DNA of 64,000 nt from Bathynomus jamesi (Eukaryota; Arthropoda; Malacostraca; Isopoda; Cirolanidae): positions 929,501 to 993,500 of the forward strand of contig JAJOZX010000483.1 in the NCBI GenBank assembly GCA_023014485.1, in the 5' to 3' direction. The notes under the pieces were generated by a model. The model was not told the origin of the DNA and made no database searches. It worked only from the letters and a program-made list of their open reading frames with translations. A program made the translations under genes and the position numbers. Positions 44,591 through 55,687 of this stretch are shown one piece after another. Positions within the stretch are counted from its first letter, which is position 1; every line of letters begins with the position of its first letter.

Positions 44591-44788
44591 AACTGGAGTA
44601 AAATAGTTGGGGGAACGAATACAATCCTATTGTTAGAAACACTCACTATCTAGTATCTATGGAAGTAATTATACGAGTAATATAAAAGTTGGGGGACAAC
44701 TTTTATAATTACTCTCATAGATAATGAATGCTTCTAACAATAGGATTGTGTTCGTCCCCCCCCCCCCAACTTTTTTACTCCAGTTATG
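44588..44788. repeat. 200-bp foldback element
   Basis: ATAACTGGAGTAAAATAGTTG at the left is matched by inverted ATAACTGGAGTAAAAAAGTTG at the right. Arms of ~95 bp (CAATCCTATTGTTAGAA-C etc.) meet at GTTGGGGGACAAC. A C12 run (44755-44767) sits in the right arm. Flanked by TA tracts. Confidence 0.85.
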
Positions 44789-44789
44789 C

Positions 44790-44824
<35 letters not shown>

Positions 44825-44872
44825 TCGTTACCTCGTTGATGTTCCGTGTGTTGGTCTCTCTTCACACGAAGG

Positions 44873-44926
<54 letters not shown>
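44789..44926. repeat. (TA)n microsatellites
   Basis: TA tracts at 44791-44820 and 44876-44924 around a ~55-bp segment. Confidence 0.95.
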
Positions 44927-44927
<1 letters not shown>

Positions 44928-44931
44928 TGCA

Positions 44932-45315
44932 CAGTAAACCTCGTCCAACGCGTGTTTGTCCAGCGCGAATTTGCTTATACACGGAAAAATAAATGCGAAC
45001 AATTATTTGCCGAAAGCGGAAAATTTGATTATACACGGTCCGACAAACACGCTCTAATACAGCAGTACTGTACGCGTGCCAATGCGCGCGCTAGTGTTTT
45101 CTCCTACACTCTCCAACACTCCCGCATCTCCCTCCCTTTCGCGTCACCCCTCGCATCACCCTTTGTCTCAGTCCCGCTACCGCGTTAAGTTCAGCGGCCG
45201 AGTTCACGTATCCCCATTTATCCCATAAGGTATTAAGTTTGTCCAACGCGGATTTACCTAACTCACCGTTCTCGAGGAACCTTACCCCCGTGTTGGACGA
45301 GGGTTTACTTTACTG
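44932..45315. mobile_element. pogo/Tigger-type MITE
   Basis: Left end CAGTAAACCTCGTCCAACGC, right end (inverted) CAGTAAAGTAAACCCTCGTC; TA at the right junction. CAGT...ACTG ends with ACGCG subterminal sequence are typical of Tigger-like elements. 384 bp, GC-richer interior, non-coding. Confidence 0.7.
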
Positions 45316-45878
45316 TATATATTACTTTTGCAATGCTTAAAATAAACTAAAATATAAGTGACACCCCTTGACGAATTCGACTTTTTATAAAAATTAGCCT
45401 TGTTGAGGTCAAGAATGAAGACGATGTGAAGTAAAAAAGAAAAAGGACGTTAATCTCCATTGCTTGAGGTAAAAAAAAATAACGTCCCTCCTTTTAAAAA
45501 GTCGGGTTGGTCCGTGATATTTGACCACAACAACATAAATAATTGTCAAATTGACCTCAAGGCTGATGCGTCACTCAAGTCAAATAAAAGAAAACTTCAA
45601 TTGCGAGTATAACTTTTTTATTTTTTTATTTTTATTTTTTTTTTTATTTTTTTCTCTAAAAAAAACTGCGAATGATTTAAATGAGTTTCTTTTTTGGGTG
45701 AGTGGTTGGCCTTACTATAAAAACGTCAGAACTTGCTTCGAATATACAAATACACTATTGGTAATAGAAGAGAGGAGAAAATTACAGTTATTCAAAGAAC
45801 TATTTAAGTATATATAGATACGTTTCTTCATTATTTTTGCAGAATTTATGTTCGCAGTTTAGAAATTTATAATTAATA

Positions 45879-45881
<3 letters not shown>
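45316..45881. other. spacer, no gene supported
   Basis: T-rich tract at 45615-45665 creates a spurious 88-codon frame. Nothing else recognised. Confidence 0.5.

Positions 45882-45916
<35 letters not shown>
45882..45916. repeat. (TA)n microsatellite
   Basis: About 17 TA units. Confidence 0.95.
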
Positions 45917-45918
<2 letters not shown>

Positions 45919-45955
45919 GATGAATTTCACAATTAAACACGTGAAATGAATGAAT

Positions 45956-46117
45956 GCTGCAAATCCACAAGGAATTACAGTAGAAAACGATTCCAAGGCC
46001 TTTCGTGTATTCAGAGTTACACCTCGTCAGGGAATGACGTCATTCCCTGACGAGGTGTAGCTCTGAATACACGAAAGAGCTTGGAATCGTTTTTCTTTTT
46101 CCTTGTGGTTTTGCAGC
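45956..46117. repeat. 162-bp near-perfect hairpin without loop
   Basis: Arms of ~80 bp meet at AATGACGTCATT (centre ~46038). Paired segments include TACACCTCGTCAGGG / CCCTGACGAGGTGTA and CGATTCCAAG / CTTGGAATCG. TA tracts lie on both sides. Probably a MITE or inverted duplication. Confidence 0.9.
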
Positions 46118-46393
46118 ATATATATATATTATACACTCTGTCTTCATCCCTACTCTTCTTCCTCTATGGGAGGGGAATGTTTTTGCGGCATTCGCCCTTA
46201 GCCTCTACTTCTTGCATAAAAAACTTAGCTAATTCATTTCCTCGTGAGTGAATCCTACAGATTGCTCCTGTCTATTTTCGTTTCTAAAACATTTTTTTTA
46301 TTCCTTATTTCTCTTCAAACGTTTCCATTTATGATGATGTTTTTATTCCTAAAGTTAACTAATTTTTATACCCGTACTTCGTTCTTATATTTA

Positions 46394-46477
46394 CAGGGTG
46401 TTCCATAAGTCCATTTACCCTCACGCTATTCTAGTATGAAAAGGTTCGGGGGGTAAAGAGATTTATAGGACACCTTG
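46394..46477. mobile_element. ~85-bp palindromic MITE, family M, copy 1
   Basis: CAGGGTGTTCCATAAGTCCA and inverted CAAGGTGTCCTATAAATCTC ends, TA on both sides, centre CTATTCTAGTA. Copies at 50721 and 53614. Confidence 0.85.
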
Positions 46478-46497
46478 TACATTACTATTTTGTATAT

Positions 46498-46949
46498 TTA
46501 TTCTAGGCTGGTTAAGCTATAGAAAGAACATTTTCCTTTTCGGAATACCCATGACGGGTGATTGCACTTACAGTCAAATTGTTTCTCCTTAGGCATCGTC
46601 GAATTCTTGATGGGGGAATGACCGGACTTCTTCGATGGCGTTCCTTCGGGTGACGAACTTGCCTTCTCCTTTTCAGGTCTGCTGGAAGGCAATTGCGAAG
46701 TGTTTATTTTCACGGCCTTGGTTCGAACCTCCTTCTGTTGTGGCGGTTGATCCTTTGCCTCCTTGCTCAGATGCGGACGAAGCTCCTGCGCTTCATTAAT
46801 TTTGGAGGGAACTTCACTGGCAGTGTTGTTTACAGCATCAGGAGGTAAAGTGGTTTTATGAGAAGTTTGAGTATAGGACGTGAACTGGCATGGATCTTCA
46901 CCATTGTATTTCTTCTCTCCTTTCCCTCTTAATGAAGAACTCTTCTTGC
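46498..46949 (-). CDS. putative terminal exon of a host gene, unrecognised
   Basis: The minus strand has a strong acceptor (TTGTTTTTTTCCTTCGCAG ending at 46950), then an open frame of two split-codon bases and 149 codons to TAA (46498-46500). An AATAAA poly(A) signal overlaps the stop. There is no ATG at the start, as expected for a downstream exon. The ~150 residues are Lys/Ser/Pro-rich and hydrophilic (KKSSSLRGKGEKKYNGE, EKEKASSSPEGTPSKKSG), with a short Cys-containing end FDCKCNHPSWVFRKGKCSF. No repeats or transposon motifs. Upstream exons would lie at higher coordinates but I could not find them. Family unknown; disordered nuclear or chromatin-type protein is a guess only. Confidence 0.5.
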
Positions 46950-47177
46950 CTGCGAAGGAAAAAAACAAAGATTTAAATCATTTCTAGTATGTCCTATTCT
47001 CGATGTTGGCCTGCGCCTTAGACTCATAATTCCCTAACTGATAGTAGGGGATTCAATACTACGAAGTCTCTAAACTAAGAGATATTTTATAACACAGATA
47101 CCTGAAACCTTGTATTTACTTTCATTTTTTTGTATAAATAGTGATGCTCCTTAGTCTATATACTGTTCAAACAGTAT

Positions 47178-47200
47178 GTGTGTGTATATATATATATATA
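47178..47200. repeat. (TG)n(TA)n microsatellite
   Basis: Short TG then TA run. Confidence 0.9.
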
Positions 47201-47237
47201 ACTGCAATGACCACGCAGTATATTAATGTATAGAAAC

Positions 47238-47441
47238 GACGTAAGTATAGAGGAGTGTTCTGCACACGAGGAAGAGAATAACGAACAAATGAAAAATGAG
47301 GTGACCGCCCGGGAATCGAACCCAGGATCTTCCGATTGCCGGCAATCGGAAGATCCTGGGTTCGATTCCCGGGCGGTCACCTCATTTTTCATTTGTTCGT
47401 TATTTCTCTTCCTCGTGTGCAGAACACTCCTCTATACTTAC

Positions 47442-47443
<2 letters not shown>
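47238..47443. repeat. 206-bp perfect hairpin of two tRNA-like units
   Basis: Two copies of the repeat seen at position 1, head to head, meeting at GATTGC|CGGCAATC-like centre 47340. Arms of ~102 bp are essentially identical, each with the B box GGTTCGATTCCCGGG and CATTTTTCATTTGTTCGTT. Identity this high implies recent formation or ongoing gene conversion. Confidence 0.95.

Positions 47444-47444
<1 letters not shown>

Positions 47445-47494
<50 letters not shown>
47445..47494. repeat. (TA)n microsatellite
   Basis: About 25 TA units next to the hairpin. Confidence 0.95.
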
Positions 47495-47497
<3 letters not shown>

Positions 47498-47711
47498 GTC
47501 CAGAGAGGCCCGGGCCACTTCCAGCTTTTGAGGCCCATAGCTAAACCCCTAGCTAAACTTTCACTGCAAAACATTATATTCAAACCTGAAAGTTTCTAAA
47601 TTTGAGGGCCCCCTTAAGCTTGAGGCCCAGGCCAAATGGCCCTCCTAGCTCCCTCCCTCTGATAGGCCCGGTATATATATATATATATATATATATAAGT
47701 GTGTGTGTGTG
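47495..47711. repeat. GGCCC-rich repeat between TA tracts, unclassified
   Basis: GAGGTCCAGAGAGGCCCGGG ... GATAGGCCCGG with interior GAGGGCCCCC and GAGGCCCAGGCC, ending in TA and GT tracts (47671-47711). Probably a MITE but terminal repeats are weak. Confidence 0.4.
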
Positions 47712-48061
47712 TTTTCCATTTATTTCAAGAGAAAAAATGGGGATGCTTTTAAGGAATAAATATAATTAATTATAGAAGAGAAATTAAATTCCATTTCAAT
47801 TCAGCATTTACCAGGCGAATGAATCCTTCAGTAATGAGGCTAATTTCTTAATGATGCAGGGGAAGAAGAACCAGAATAAGACACCAGAACTGTAAGGGAT
47901 TGTGGATTCTCTGAACTTACGAAAAATGAGCGTTTCAAGGACTTTCATAATGAACATTTTCAATTAAAGAAGAGCCAAAATTTTTTACGATTGAAGAAAT
48001 CAGCGAGAAAAATCCATTTTTTTTATCCAAACAACAAAATTTATATATTTTAGAATATGAA

Positions 48062-48062
<1 letters not shown>
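47712..48062. other. spacer, no gene seen
   Basis: Nothing recognised. Confidence 0.5.
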
Positions 48063-48114
<52 letters not shown>

Positions 48115-48124
48115 AGAGAGAGAG
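48063..48124. repeat. (GT)n(AG)n compound microsatellite
   Basis: About 18 GT units then about 12 AG units. Confidence 0.95.
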
Positions 48125-48782
48125 AAAAAACAAAGAAGCCCCCATTTTATTAAATGAGGTATACGTTATTTTTATTTTATTGAGAACATATCTTTAAAAG
48201 ACTCATTAAATTATAAACAAACCTCCTTTTACACCGAATGAAATATGAAAACTTTTCATGCACAATTTCCCTTTTCAAGATCTGTTGAATTCGTATTTTG
48301 CCACAGAGAATTTTAAGTTTAAAATAAACTACAAAAAAAATATGAGCTACAGACGAAATTATCGCAGTTAAAACTAAAAGTCACTGTAAACCCCCGACAA
48401 GAGTTTACTAAGATGTACAATGGAGTCTTCTTTGACGTGAATGAACGATTCAGTAATAGGATTTAATTCTCTTTTTTGATCCGCGTGGAAGAGTCTTTGA
48501 TCTTTTCTAAGAGAATTAGGCCTCACAGACTCTCGTAACGAACCTTGTAAACTTCAAAATTAAACACTATAAATTTTATGTAATTCATCATGGCGAAAAA
48601 AAACAAAAATTTTCCTTATAGTGAACGTCATTGCAAAATTGGGAAAAGGAGATTTTTTCCACAATGGTTTGGTAGTTGACATTCATTTGTTGGCACTTGA
48701 CATCACTTGTGCGATTTGACGAATTTACAAAGATCCTTGAAACGATGACGGTCAATAATGCTTCAGACATTGTGAAAACGAT
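48125..48782. other. AT-rich spacer, no gene seen
   Basis: Nothing recognised. Confidence 0.5.
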
Positions 48783-48804
48783 CACACACACACACACACA
48801 CACA

Positions 48805-49085
48805 CCTCGGTGGTGTAGTGGTTAGCGTCGCTGACTACGAATCCATCGGCCCCGGGTTCGAGACACGACGGCAGCCGGCGCGCAGCAAAACCCAGCTGTT
48901 CATCCTTCCACACAACAAAGAAAGTGGTTGGTAGATAAATGGGTACCCTAGGTGGCCTAGTGGTTAAGACGCTGGGCTGCTGATGGGGCGTGGTTCGGAT
49001 TCCACGTTAAACTGTAGGTCTAAAGTGGAGTGAAAAGCTTGACCTTCGTCAGAATGAACAATTCGGACGGAAGCTAACCAAAGGT
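48805..49085 (+). repeat. dimeric tRNA-derived SINE, copy B (best preserved)
   Basis: Monomer 1: GGTGTAGTGGTTAGCGTCGC (A box) and CCGGGTTCGAGACACG (B box). Monomer 2: GGTGGCCTAGTGGTTAAGAC and GTGGTTCGGATTCCACG. Starts directly after (CA)n and ends CTAACCAAAGG(TG)(TA)n. Internal pol III promoter elements appear intact in both monomers. Confidence 0.9.
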
Positions 49086-49216
49086 GTGTATATATATATA
49101 TAAAATTCTCTGGACATCGATAAATCCATTACAAGATTTGAATGTGTTTCCTACATCTTTTCGAACTTGCCTTAGTTCCCCCTTTCCTTGCCTGAAAACG
49201 ATCTTTCATTGCGGCC

Positions 49217-49244
49217 GCGCGCGCGCACACACACACACACACAC
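49217..49244. repeat. (CG)n(CA)n microsatellite
   Basis: GCGCGCGC followed by CA units. Confidence 0.9.
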
Positions 49245-49302
49245 CAAAAAAATTTAAGAAAAGAGTAGGCACCTCTAAACAACTGTCAACATATCCACAT
49301 TA

Positions 49303-49512
49303 TATGAGGCCCTCCTGGAAGAGGTGGCTAAGCTAGAAAAGTAAAAGACGCCAGAAAACGCAGTAAATTGTTTTACCAATTTTAAAGTGTCATGACTTTT
49401 GAACGTTCCTTCAAAAGTTCAAAAGTACTATCAAATTTAGTACAACTTTAACTGCGTTTTCTGGCGTTTTTACTTTTGTTGCTTAGCTACTTCTTCCTAG
49501 GAGGGCCTCATA
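49303..49512. mobile_element. 210-bp palindromic MITE
   Basis: TATGAGGCCCTCCTGGAAGA and inverted TATGAGGCCCTCCTAGGAAG ends. Arms of ~65 bp contain CGCCAGAAAACGCAGT / ACTGCGTTTTCTGGCG. Likely TA or TAT target. Confidence 0.85.
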
Positions 49513-50720
49513 TCAAACGATCGAAAAGAAATCTTGTCATAATTAACATATTTATGGTGATAGAATAAAAAGTGTGAACTGTATATTTAATAATCAAATT
49601 TTGCAATACGTAGATAAAGGCTGCTTGTTTTAGACAATACATTTCAAAATAGGATCTTTGGAGATGGACTGGGCATGAGGGTATGTATGCCAATTGCTTT
49701 AAGAGGATGATCGGCTAGACATAATTGTTTATGAGTGGTCCAAGTCAAGGAATGTTGGTCTACGAGTCACTACAAACAACCAGTTTCTTACGGGATCCAT
49801 TCCCTCCCCCCATTAGAAAATGGGTTGTGTGGTGGTTTCACGTACAAACAAGGTATCACTTACAATGAACGTTTAGCAATACTCTATATAAATATTCTTC
49901 CTAAGAGCTTAGTACGCTAACTAATGAGTTTTGTCTCGGCGTTGTTGACATTTCAGTTTTGAATATCTTTATTGGTTAAAATCATTATCAGACTGTATTT
50001 TATTTTCATTATAGAATGCCTTGATTTATTTACAATTTACTTCATCTTCGTTTTATCTACTTTAACTCTTCCACGGCTAGAGATCTCCTCAAATTATTAT
50101 AGGTAAAATCGTATGGCGTTAACCAGAATAAAATAGCGACACCTTAGTATATGTGAAGGGTTAAATAAACAAAATTGTATTGATAGAAAGCCAAGCGAAG
50201 AGAAAGGCAATAAAGTAATAAAGTATTCCTTGTACGCACCGTTTAGTAAACAATATAATATAAAAAGAAATAACTCTTTTAAAGGTATTATGACCTTTTT
50301 CATAAATTAACTTTAATAAGAATTTGGTATTGCGAATGAAAGTGATAAAAACGCATTGCCACAATCAGATGTTATTAAGATATCGAAGAAATATTCTCTT
50401 CCACCGTAAACAAAAGTGGTATAAAACTTTCCTCAACTTTCAACGTTCAAATACCAGTTCATTCAGTTCCTCCCACGACCAAATTCATTCAAGGATTTTA
50501 GACCATTGTCATAAATGTTTAAACTTTCATAAACGTAATAAGGAATTATTAAGTTAATATATACATTATTTAAAATTTAAAAGTATTATTATTATTATTA
50601 TTATCGCCATTAGTGGTATTAAGAGTAGTATTTAGGCCATTTAGGGGATAAGAATTATACTGAATTGGCAAGTCTTTTAACTTTGATCTTATTTTTAACA
50701 AATTAAAGGGATTTTTTTTA
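49513..50720. other. AT-rich spacer, no gene supported
   Basis: Short frames only (up to 77 codons); ATT repeat at 50585-50605. Confidence 0.5.
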
Positions 50721-50812
50721 CAGGATGTCCCACAAATCCCTTTATCCCTGAACTTTTTCGTACTAGAATAGGGTGAGGGTAAAGGGGTTAAATGTACTTA
50801 TGGAACATCCTG
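50721..50812. mobile_element. palindromic MITE, family M, copy 2
   Basis: CAGGATGTCCCACAAATCCC and inverted CAGGATGTTCCATAAGTACA, TA target on both sides, centre TACTAGAATAGGGTGAGGG. Confidence 0.85.
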
Positions 50813-52796
50813 TAGATAAGAGCACATCCATTACTGCTGAAAAACTTTGCATTTTATATCGAAACAGGTTAACTTCGAGACTACTAAAAAACACCCTGGA
50901 ATGGAACTTGCATTAGTGATAATCTACACTGGTTTTCAAATAGGCTTTTAAAGTAATAAGAATGAATTCTTAAAGGTAAATCCAGTGTCAGGAAAATAAG
51001 TTTCTTTTGACGTTTGGGTTTCATAAACCAAATTTATGTTTCTCGCTTAAGATCTCTGGTAACAAGGAAAATTTAGAATTTTTTTTTGCGATCACAATCA
51101 ACCTCATATTAATTTTCATTTTAAATCATAGAGGAGATTTAATGGGCTCCATGGGAGGTCCAACAGAGCGTTTAACAATAAAGTTAAAGCACTTAACAGT
51201 GGCACTAATGGTGACAAAGCAATTAAATTTACAAAAATGGTTGAGCTCTCTTACTTTTGCGAAATTTTAATGCCTTTGAATTCATATTTTCGTACAAGAT
51301 TACGTCACACGTTCCTCACACTTTGATTAGTTTATTTCGTTCAATGAAAATGCAGATTTTGGATGCCCTAATCGTAATTCACAAATGGAACCATCGTATG
51401 TTCTGAATTTTACAGATACTAATAAAGAACCTCACACGCTCTCCTTCTGTTACAGTAATGGCGCAGTTTAATTTAACTTTATGGAGAAGAACTTATCTTT
51501 AAGGAAACGGATATCGTGTCTTTAAGCAGCGATTTTTGCTAAGCTGTTCATTGGAATTTTGTTTACATCCGTAGCGAATAATCTTTATGGATTTTTGCTA
51601 TTATTTTCCCTCTGTTTTGTGTTATTTTTTTTCTTGGTCTTTATTTAAAGCGCATCCCACTCTATTTGGAAAAGATGAAATTAATGATACAGACTGATTT
51701 TGTATACGATTCTATTTATCATTAATAGTTTTTGTTATTTTTACTGGTAATTACTTTTATTCATTTATATTTTTTTTCATATTTTTACACTATTACTATT
51801 TAATGTTTTATTTTAATTAAGCCTTTGTCATATTTCTATTCTTAATTATAATAACAAACATTCCAAATCGTCCGTCATGGTCCTTGGACTTTAGTTTAAG
51901 CACTTAAACAACTGAGATTTTAAGGTAAAAAAATTTCCAGGAGCGAAAAGTCTTCTCTCCATATGGTTGATTGGTTGGTTAGTTGGTTGTGACTAATCAC
52001 TCCGCTAGTGTTTTCGGAAGAAAAGCTAAAGGAAGAGGAGAGAATGTCACAAAAGGAGTGACTTTGCGATTCACACAGCATGAGGTCCCCTCCCCCCAAA
52101 TGTTACAACGTCCGTGACGTCCATGACTATACCAAACCTCCGCGCACAAAAGAAACACTTAGAAGGTTTTCCAAGTGTTTACATGGATACCAAATGGGAT
52201 AGACGATTGTAGGTATAGAACTTCACGCAAAAAGGATCCTAATCAGACAAAAAGGTAAAACTGACTTAAAGCTTTACACTTTGGTAAAAATCATTAAGAT
52301 TTTTATTATTTTAACATTCGCATGATTCAATGATTGAGAACGACTGATTATTTTTATTTTATTTTTTGGCTTAACTTAAATAAAGTTTATTTATTTCAAA
52401 TTTTCAGGAATTGAGAATGCAAAAAAAAAACCTTTCATGAAAACAAACTTAAACCTTCTCATTTTGGTGAAAGCAGATGTCCTTTCAGTTTTTATAAGGA
52501 ATGATCAGATTACCGACAATACTGGAATCGGATTCTCCCCAAAAAGGGGAGGCTCAACATAAAGAAGGGTTCGTAGCCCCATCTAGAACAGCTTAAGGTA
52601 GCGCGGCACACTAATCCTCTCTACAACATAACGTAGGTATAAATTATTTTTATACTGTAGCATTTCATTATTGAAGACTTTTGTTTCGATCGAAAGAATG
52701 ACAAAGCCGTAGAGTTTTCTTCAACGCTTCGATTCCATTCGGGTGATGCGTCCTTGTCAGGCGACAGCTTTCTAATCTCGCCACGCGAATTCTGTT
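50813..52796. other. 2-kb AT-rich spacer, no gene seen
   Basis: No coding, SINE or MITE signal recognised. Confidence 0.5.
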
Positions 52797-52998
52797 GTTG
52801 TTTAACCTCCTTCGCTATATCTAAGGTCATATGACGGATAGGACCTACAGCTTTACGTGGGATCCGAACCACGGGTCGCTATATAATTTGGACGCGGAGG
52901 ACGGTGCCCCATCTAACTACTGTAGCTAGTACTCCAGTATCGCTTAACTTCGGTGATTGACACAGGAATCGGTGTTACGACATCGAGCGCGTCGTAGC
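52797..52998 (-). repeat. 5S rRNA-derived SINE, copy 5
   Basis: Plus strand GACCTACAGCTTTACGTGGG and GAACCACGGGTCGC body; minus strand retains CACCGAAGTTAAGCGATAC (5S A-box region). A TGTAGCTAGTAC insertion sits in the 5S part. Confidence 0.85.
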
Positions 52999-53613
52999 CC
53001 AAGGGATTATGTTTTTCGCTGTTATGGACACTTCTCGCTACTTCCACTATTTGATCTTCAAATGTTAAAATATATTCTGACACGAAGTCACCATTTACGT
53101 TTTTATTGTGTTTTGTTTGAAATGGCTTTCGATGCTTTATATCAAACAACTTCACAACTGTACAACATACAAAAATTAAGCCCAGTATATTTATGTATTT
53201 ATTTACAAATATATACGTATAACTTTCATAGATAATTATAATTTAATTATTAAATACGGACGCTGTACACAGTTGTAAACTGCCTTCAGCAAGCGTACGC
53301 GCTTTACAGTGCCATTAAGTGCCAAATTACTAAAAAGAAATACAAACAAATGAATTAACATTTGTACTCTCTACTCTTAAATTATCGGAACATTATAATA
53401 ATATAATATTTATTTTCACCAATAAAGAAATATTTGCTTAAGGAAATATCCATTTTAATAGAGTAAAATTTTGTAACCGCGAAAAGCTGAAAAACAAACG
53501 CGAAGCGAAAAAACAGAAACTTAATTTGATATCTTAAAACGAGGAACTTACAAACTTCATTTTGACAATATTGTTTCACAGCCAAATATATACTGTGTGT
53601 ATATATATATATA
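52999..53613. other. AT-rich spacer, no gene seen
   Basis: Nothing recognised. Confidence 0.5.
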
Positions 53614-53693
53614 TGGTATCCCATAAGTTCCTTTACTGTCACCCTATTCTAGTAGCAAAAGGTTCAGGAGTAAAAGGATTTATGGGACATCCT
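53614..53693. mobile_element. palindromic MITE, family M, copy 3
   Basis: GGTATCCCATAAGTTCCTTT and inverted AGGATGTCCCATAAATCC, between TATATA tracts. Shares CACCCTATTCTAGTA centre with copy 1. Confidence 0.8.
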
Positions 53694-53762
53694 ATATATA
53701 TATATAGGAAAATTATAATGATTAAGAAACAGTGTGTGCGTGTGTATATATATATATATTTA

Positions 53763-54046
53763 ACCTTTGGTTAGCTTCCGCCCGAATTGTTCATTCTGAC
53801 GAAGGTCAAGCTTTTCACTCCACCTTAGACCTACAGTTTAACGTGGAATCTGAACCACGCCCCATCAACAGCCCAGCGTCTTAACCACTAGGCCACCTAG
53901 GGTACCCATTTATTTACCAACCACTTTCTTTATTGTGTGGAAGAATGAACAGCTGGGTTTTGCTGAGCGCCGGTTACCGTCGTGTCTCGAACCCGGGGCC
54001 GATGGATTCGTAGTCAGCGACGCTAACCACTACACCACCGCGGCTC
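53763..54046 (-). repeat. dimeric tRNA-derived SINE, copy C
   Basis: Full-length copy on the minus strand (both monomers, GGTTCGAGACACG B box). Bordered by TA tracts on both sides. Confidence 0.9.
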
Positions 54047-54047
<1 letters not shown>

Positions 54048-54087
<40 letters not shown>

Positions 54088-54200
54088 TTATATATAATAT
54101 ACACACTGTTTCTTAGTAATTTTTTAGTAATTTTCCTAGAATAAAGAATCTTCATTATAAATATATAAAATATTAAGGTATTTGAGAAAAAATAATTTAG

Positions 54201-54272
<72 letters not shown>
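54048..54272. repeat. (TA)n microsatellites
   Basis: TA runs at 54048-54082 and 54208-54272 with a ~120-bp AT-rich insert. Confidence 0.95.
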
Positions 54273-54275
<3 letters not shown>

Positions 54276-55634
54276 ACACACGGACCGTGCATATACATAA
54301 GAGTTAAGTCTGTGTATAATTACAGGGTTTTGTACAGTACAGATGATTTTGAGGGCGTATAAATGTTTTATCTACGTATTAATAATTAAAAAGGAAAATT
54401 ATTATATTCAGTGACAATCTTCGCCACAGCCTTGATCAAATTTGCTTCATTCGACCGTTAAACTTCGTAAGTAAGGCGGGTTCTCTTCTTTTAAGAATAA
54501 ATGGATGGATAAATATTCAAGTTTATAAATATTTATTTGGGGAGGTTCCCCAAACATCCGCTGCGTGGCTATTGGAGAAACAATCTCAGCGTATTAAGTT
54601 TATTTACATATACATAAAATAATAATAAGTTTTATTTATGCCATATATATTATATATATATATACTTTAATTAATGAATATTGCTGAGCGCTCTGCCGTT
54701 CGCTACAAAAGCTTTGGGTTTGAGATAAGCAAGAGTATAATATACACCTCAACATCGCAGTGATTCATTTCAGTCAATACGAACGTTTACAAATAAACCC
54801 TTTATATGGAAATGCAAACTTGTTCTGTGTGTGTGTGTGTGTGTGTAAACAGTTGCTTCGGGGGAATCCGTTTTAAGAAAACTTTATTGTGATTGGTCAT
54901 CTGAAACTTTAGGTTTAAAAAAAAAAAAAGAAGATATGGCTGGGATCGTTGCAGAAATGGTTGGCAAGAGCCAAAACATCTGCATCGGTGACATGTTAAA
55001 CCAAAAATAGAATTTGTACAACAAATGGGATACGGTCTTCGTTTAACTAGTGTCTCCCTCCGCTTCTGACTTATGTTAATATTGTGTTGTAATGGGCACC
55101 TTTATAAGGTGTTAAGATTCGCTGGTCAGTAGAATGCTTCCGTGTTTTTACGGCGGCATCAAATAATCGGTAAATACTGATATTTCGTACCATTTTGATA
55201 TATTGTAACGAGTATAGGTGAAAATGAAACGACTGACGATCGGTATACGTAAGTGGGAAGGTCTCATTCGTAAGCAAAAAAGCGTTTCAAAGTTCTAAGT
55301 TTTATAGTACAAATGAAAGGGATGACCCAATTCCTCGCGGTAAGGCTACACGAATTATGTATAAGAAAATTTCTGGGGAAAACCAAACCACACTTCAGAC
55401 TCATTCTTAAAGATATTCGCGATAAAGCTACATATTAACTTTACGAAACAACACTTAGAATATTCATTACTGCCTAATAACTTAAACACGTTTTGTAACT
55501 TCACAAAGAAATGATGTAAAACATGAAAAACTCAATTAAATTCATTTTAAACAATTTTAACGTTCAAACTCGGTAAATTGACTTCGAATTTTAATTTCAA
55601 CAAAGACTCATAAAACATGGGGAAACTAGGTACA

Positions 55635-55635
<1 letters not shown>
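54273..55635. other. AT-rich spacer, no gene supported
   Basis: A GT repeat at 54827-54847. No convincing frame. Confidence 0.5.

Positions 55636-55682
<47 letters not shown>
55636..55682. repeat. (CT)n microsatellite
   Basis: About 23 CT units. Confidence 0.95.

Positions 55683-55687
<5 letters not shown>

Noticed and set aside
48805..49085. possible functional tRNA genes
   Set aside because: A and B boxes are present but neither monomer folds as a complete tRNA with a proper acceptor stem by eye, and the unit is repeated as a SINE.
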